Positions 5,464 through 7,193 of a stretch of 7,193 nucleotides of DNA are shown in pieces. The position numbers were made by a program, and so were the translations under genes. This stretch comes from Bacteriovoracaceae bacterium (GTDB lineage Bacteria > Bdellovibrionota > UBA1018). The stretch's first letter is position 1; every line of letters starts with the position of its first letter. The stretch lies in NCBI GenBank assembly GCA_023250755.1, contig JAHFAC010000088.1, positions 1 to 7,193 of the forward strand. The letters run 5' to 3'. Below the pieces are notes generated by a model. That model ran no database searches, was not told where the DNA came from, and saw only the letters and a list, made by a program, of their open reading frames with translations.

Positions 5464-6738
5464 ATGCAACAAATTCTTTCCCTATTGTCAGCACTCTTTA
5501 TTCTTTCGTCGGCCGCCTGGTCTGCAGAAGTGAGTTTAAAGCCAATCCAAAGTATTGAAAATTTGGGTGATGGCGTATCCGACTGGGGTGGTTATACGGA
5601 TTGGGAATATCTGAAACTTTCTTCTAATGGGAAGTATCTAGCTGTAAGGAGTTTGCTCAGCTCCGGTGGTATAAGATCGATTTTTGTTTGGAATACCAAT
5701 ACCTGGAAAATGGAACAACAGCTCGAAAGCCAGTTGGCGGGTAATGACATATTTTCTGAAATGGAATTCTCACCCACATCGGATGAAATTGCTACTAGTG
5801 GGGGAGGATTCAGAGAGGGAAATTCGATCTCAGTTGGTACTGCGGTTTTTGATTTAAAATCTGGAAATAAAAAATTTATCATCAAAAAGCATCAATCCAA
5901 TGCTTATGAGCTTCCTGTTTGGTCGCCCAGTGGGAAAGATTTAATCGTAGCAGAATGCCCTGGCCATGTTTGCACTGCCTATATTTACAAGCTCACTGTG
6001 GATGGTTTTAAGGAAATTTATAAAGTCGAGAATCTGAGTGGCAATGGATTAGAGTTTTCGCCTACGGGAAATAAGGCTTACCTCACTCGAACTGATGGAA
6101 CGTGGGTGATTTGGGACGTAGCGAAAGAAATTGCCTCTGAAGTCAAGATGGATATCGATGGTGTGATTTCATTTTTAAAAGATAAAAATGGCATTTCTAA
6201 TGAAATGATCGTGGTTTCCACAGAAAAAAATCAGGTGCGAGTTTATCGAGAAGATTCAATGTCTCTTCTTTATTCGCTTAATATAGATAAGACAGCGAGA
6301 GTTAGCGCTTCTTTGGATACCAAAGGTCAATCTTATGTTTTTATTCGAACTGACGAGCCAGTTGCTAATTCAAAGCAATCGAAACTAGTGACATTGCAGG
6401 TTTTAGATCTTCAAACGGGCAAGAAAGTAAATGCATTTAAAGTGACGGTCGAGCTTGATGGAACTCGCATCATGAGTCAGTCGCTCAAAAATACTTCCTA
6501 CTATGTGGTTGCCCAAGAAAAAAGATCAGTTCTTGAGGTGTGGAATTATATTCAAGGCAAGAAAGTTGCGGAGCTCGAGTATGGGTCTTCTACCTCTGCT
6601 AAGCAAATTTTCTCCTGGGACCAACCAGCTGAACAGCCGGGGCTCCTCGCTGTGATTGTGAAATATAGCAGCTCAAATTCACGTGAGAGACTTGGAAAAA
6701 TTTTGATTTGGAATTTGAATCAGCTGAAAAATTTTTAG
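5464..6738 (+). CDS. Secreted WD40-like beta-propeller protein of unknown function
   Basis: The 424-residue protein starts with a signal peptide (hydrophobic core at about 4-18, cleavage probably between 18 and 21), so it is exported, most likely to the periplasm. The rest is made of repeated beta-propeller blades. Typical strand ends include FVWNTNTWK (74-82), AVFDLKSGNK (127-136), VIWDVAKE (215-222), LQVLDLQTGK (311-320), LEVWNYIQGK (357-366) and ILIWNLNQ (413-420). Several are preceded by FSPTSDE, WSPSGKD and FSPTGNK turns that are common in WD40 and TolB-like propellers. I count seven or eight blades. No catalytic motif is visible, so a scaffold or ligand-binding role is the likely reading. 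TolB itself is unlikely because its N-terminal domain is missing. The start has AGGAG 6 nt upstream. The next gene begins 83 bp downstream on the same strand, so the two may be co-transcribed. Confidence 0.8.
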   Translation: MQQILSLLSALFILSSAAWSAEVSLKPIQSIENLGDGVSDWGGYTDWEYLKLSSNGKYLAVRSLLSSGGIRSIFVWNTNTWKMEQQLESQLAGNDIFSEMEFSPTSDEIATSGGGFREGNSISVGTAVFDLKSGNKKFIIKKHQSNAYELPVWSPSGKDLIVAECPGHVCTAYIYKLTVDGFKEIYKVENLSGNGLEFSPTGNKAYLTRTDGTWVIWDVAKEIASEVKMDIDGVISFLKDKNGISNEMIVVSTEKNQVRVYREDSMSLLYSLNIDKTARVSASLDTKGQSYVFIRTDEPVANSKQSKLVTLQVLDLQTGKKVNAFKVTVELDGTRIMSQSLKNTSYYVVAQEKRSVLEVWNYIQGKKVAELEYGSSTSAKQIFSWDQPAEQPGLLAVIVKYSSSNSRERLGKILIWNLNQLKNF

Positions 6739-6806
6739 ATGAGATGAAGCAGCCAGTATTGCGTCATATTAGGGTAGTGGATGGATTTTGAAGCTAAGAA
6801 AAAATA

Positions 6807-6812
6807 AAGGAG
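6807..6812 (+). promoter_or_regulatory. Strong ribosome binding site (AAGGAG) of the right-edge gene
   Basis: AAGGAG lies 9 nt before the ATG at 6822 and decides that start. The rest of the gap from 6739 to 6806 shows no clear promoter and no hairpin with a T-run, so read-through from the beta-propeller gene is possible. Confidence 0.75.
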
Positions 6813-6821
6813 ATTTTAAAA

Positions 6822-7193
6822 ATGAAACGATTATTTGGGGCCGCAACTTTACTTAGTGCCTTCACTCTTTCAAGTGGCTTTGCTGATTCGCTCCCTTCGT
6901 CTGTTCCCTCGATGGAGTTCAAACAGGCCAGGGTGGATTTTCAAGGTGCAAGAGCTGCAAAGGCCCATGATTTACATCTTGGGATGGTCTGGACTTGCTC
7001 GCTGATTTCGGGTGGGGATGGCACGTTTGGTCCTAAACCCTATCTAAAGCTAGCGGTTGGGCCCGAGCAAAACCTCAACGACGGTTTGAAGCTAAAGACT
7101 TATGTAAATCAGTTGGCAGACGATCTTCAAAATGAAGGAATTTTTGCTAGCTCGTCGTATTTTGATTTTAACGATGTGTCCGGATCCATTCCG
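6822..7193 (+). CDS. Secreted protein of unknown function, cut by the right edge
   Basis: The frame is open from an ATG with a strong ribosome binding site to the window edge, giving the first 124 residues. A clear type I signal peptide (KR at 2-3, hydrophobic core at about 5-18, cleavage likely after GFA at 19-21) shows export. The mature part starts DSLPSSVPSMEFKQ and continues with mixed polar sequence and one cysteine (in MVWTCSL). I recognise no domain or motif in this piece. It follows the secreted beta-propeller gene on the same strand with an 83-bp gap, so a shared transcript and a shared periplasmic or surface location are possible. The reality of the gene is well supported; its role is not known. 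Confidence 0.8.
   Translation, partial: MKRLFGAATLLSAFTLSSGFADSLPSSVPSMEFKQARVDFQGARAAKAHDLHLGMVWTCSLISGGDGTFGPKPYLKLAVGPEQNLNDGLKLKTYVNQLADDLQNEGIFASSSYFDFNDVSGSIP

Noticed and set aside
6739..6806. Gap between the two right-hand genes, examined for a terminator or promoter.
   Set aside because: No stable hairpin followed by T residues and no convincing -35/-10 pair was found.

Overview
The window holds six genes: four complete and one cut off at each edge. They read as ordinary Gram-negative chromosomal DNA of moderate GC. Type I and lipoprotein-type signal peptides, a metzincin lipoprotein and a secreted beta-propeller protein suggest a Gram-negative with a periplasm. A Bdellovibrionota or other deltaproteobacteria-like lineage would fit, but that is inference from gene style only; no rRNA or other marker is present. 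I see no tRNA, rRNA, CRISPR array, insertion sequence or phage gene.

Layout from left to right. (1) The first residues of a membrane protein on the minus strand run off the left edge. (2) A divergent comEC/rec2-type DNA-uptake channel gene follows on the plus strand. (3) A short-chain dehydrogenase on the minus strand overlaps the comEC 3' end tail to tail by 33 bp. (4) A 194-bp divergent intergenic region carries a palindrome, a good sigma70-type promoter, an inverted repeat and a perfect 12-bp tandem duplication that reaches to within 4 bp of the next start codon. (5) A zinc-metalloprotease (metzincin) lipoprotein lies on the plus strand, with an A10 tract just after its lipobox cysteine. 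(6) An acyltransferase-3 membrane protein on the minus strand overlaps the protease 3' end by 17 bp. (7) A secreted WD40-like beta-propeller protein and then a second secreted protein of unknown function, truncated by the window, lie on the plus strand and may be co-transcribed.

The genes do not form an obvious single pathway. Alternating strands with two convergent overlaps point to a compact genome of single-gene transcription units rather than one operon. The common theme is the envelope: DNA import, surface or envelope acylation, an exported protease and exported proteins of unknown role.

The most interesting points are regulatory. All three minus-strand genes lack a Shine-Dalgarno sequence and have a TATAAT-like hexamer 7-10 nt before the start codon, which suggests leaderless transcripts. 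The metalloprotease gene has two slippage-prone elements, one over its ribosome-binding region and one in its coding sequence. I did not find a convincing new multi-gene system.
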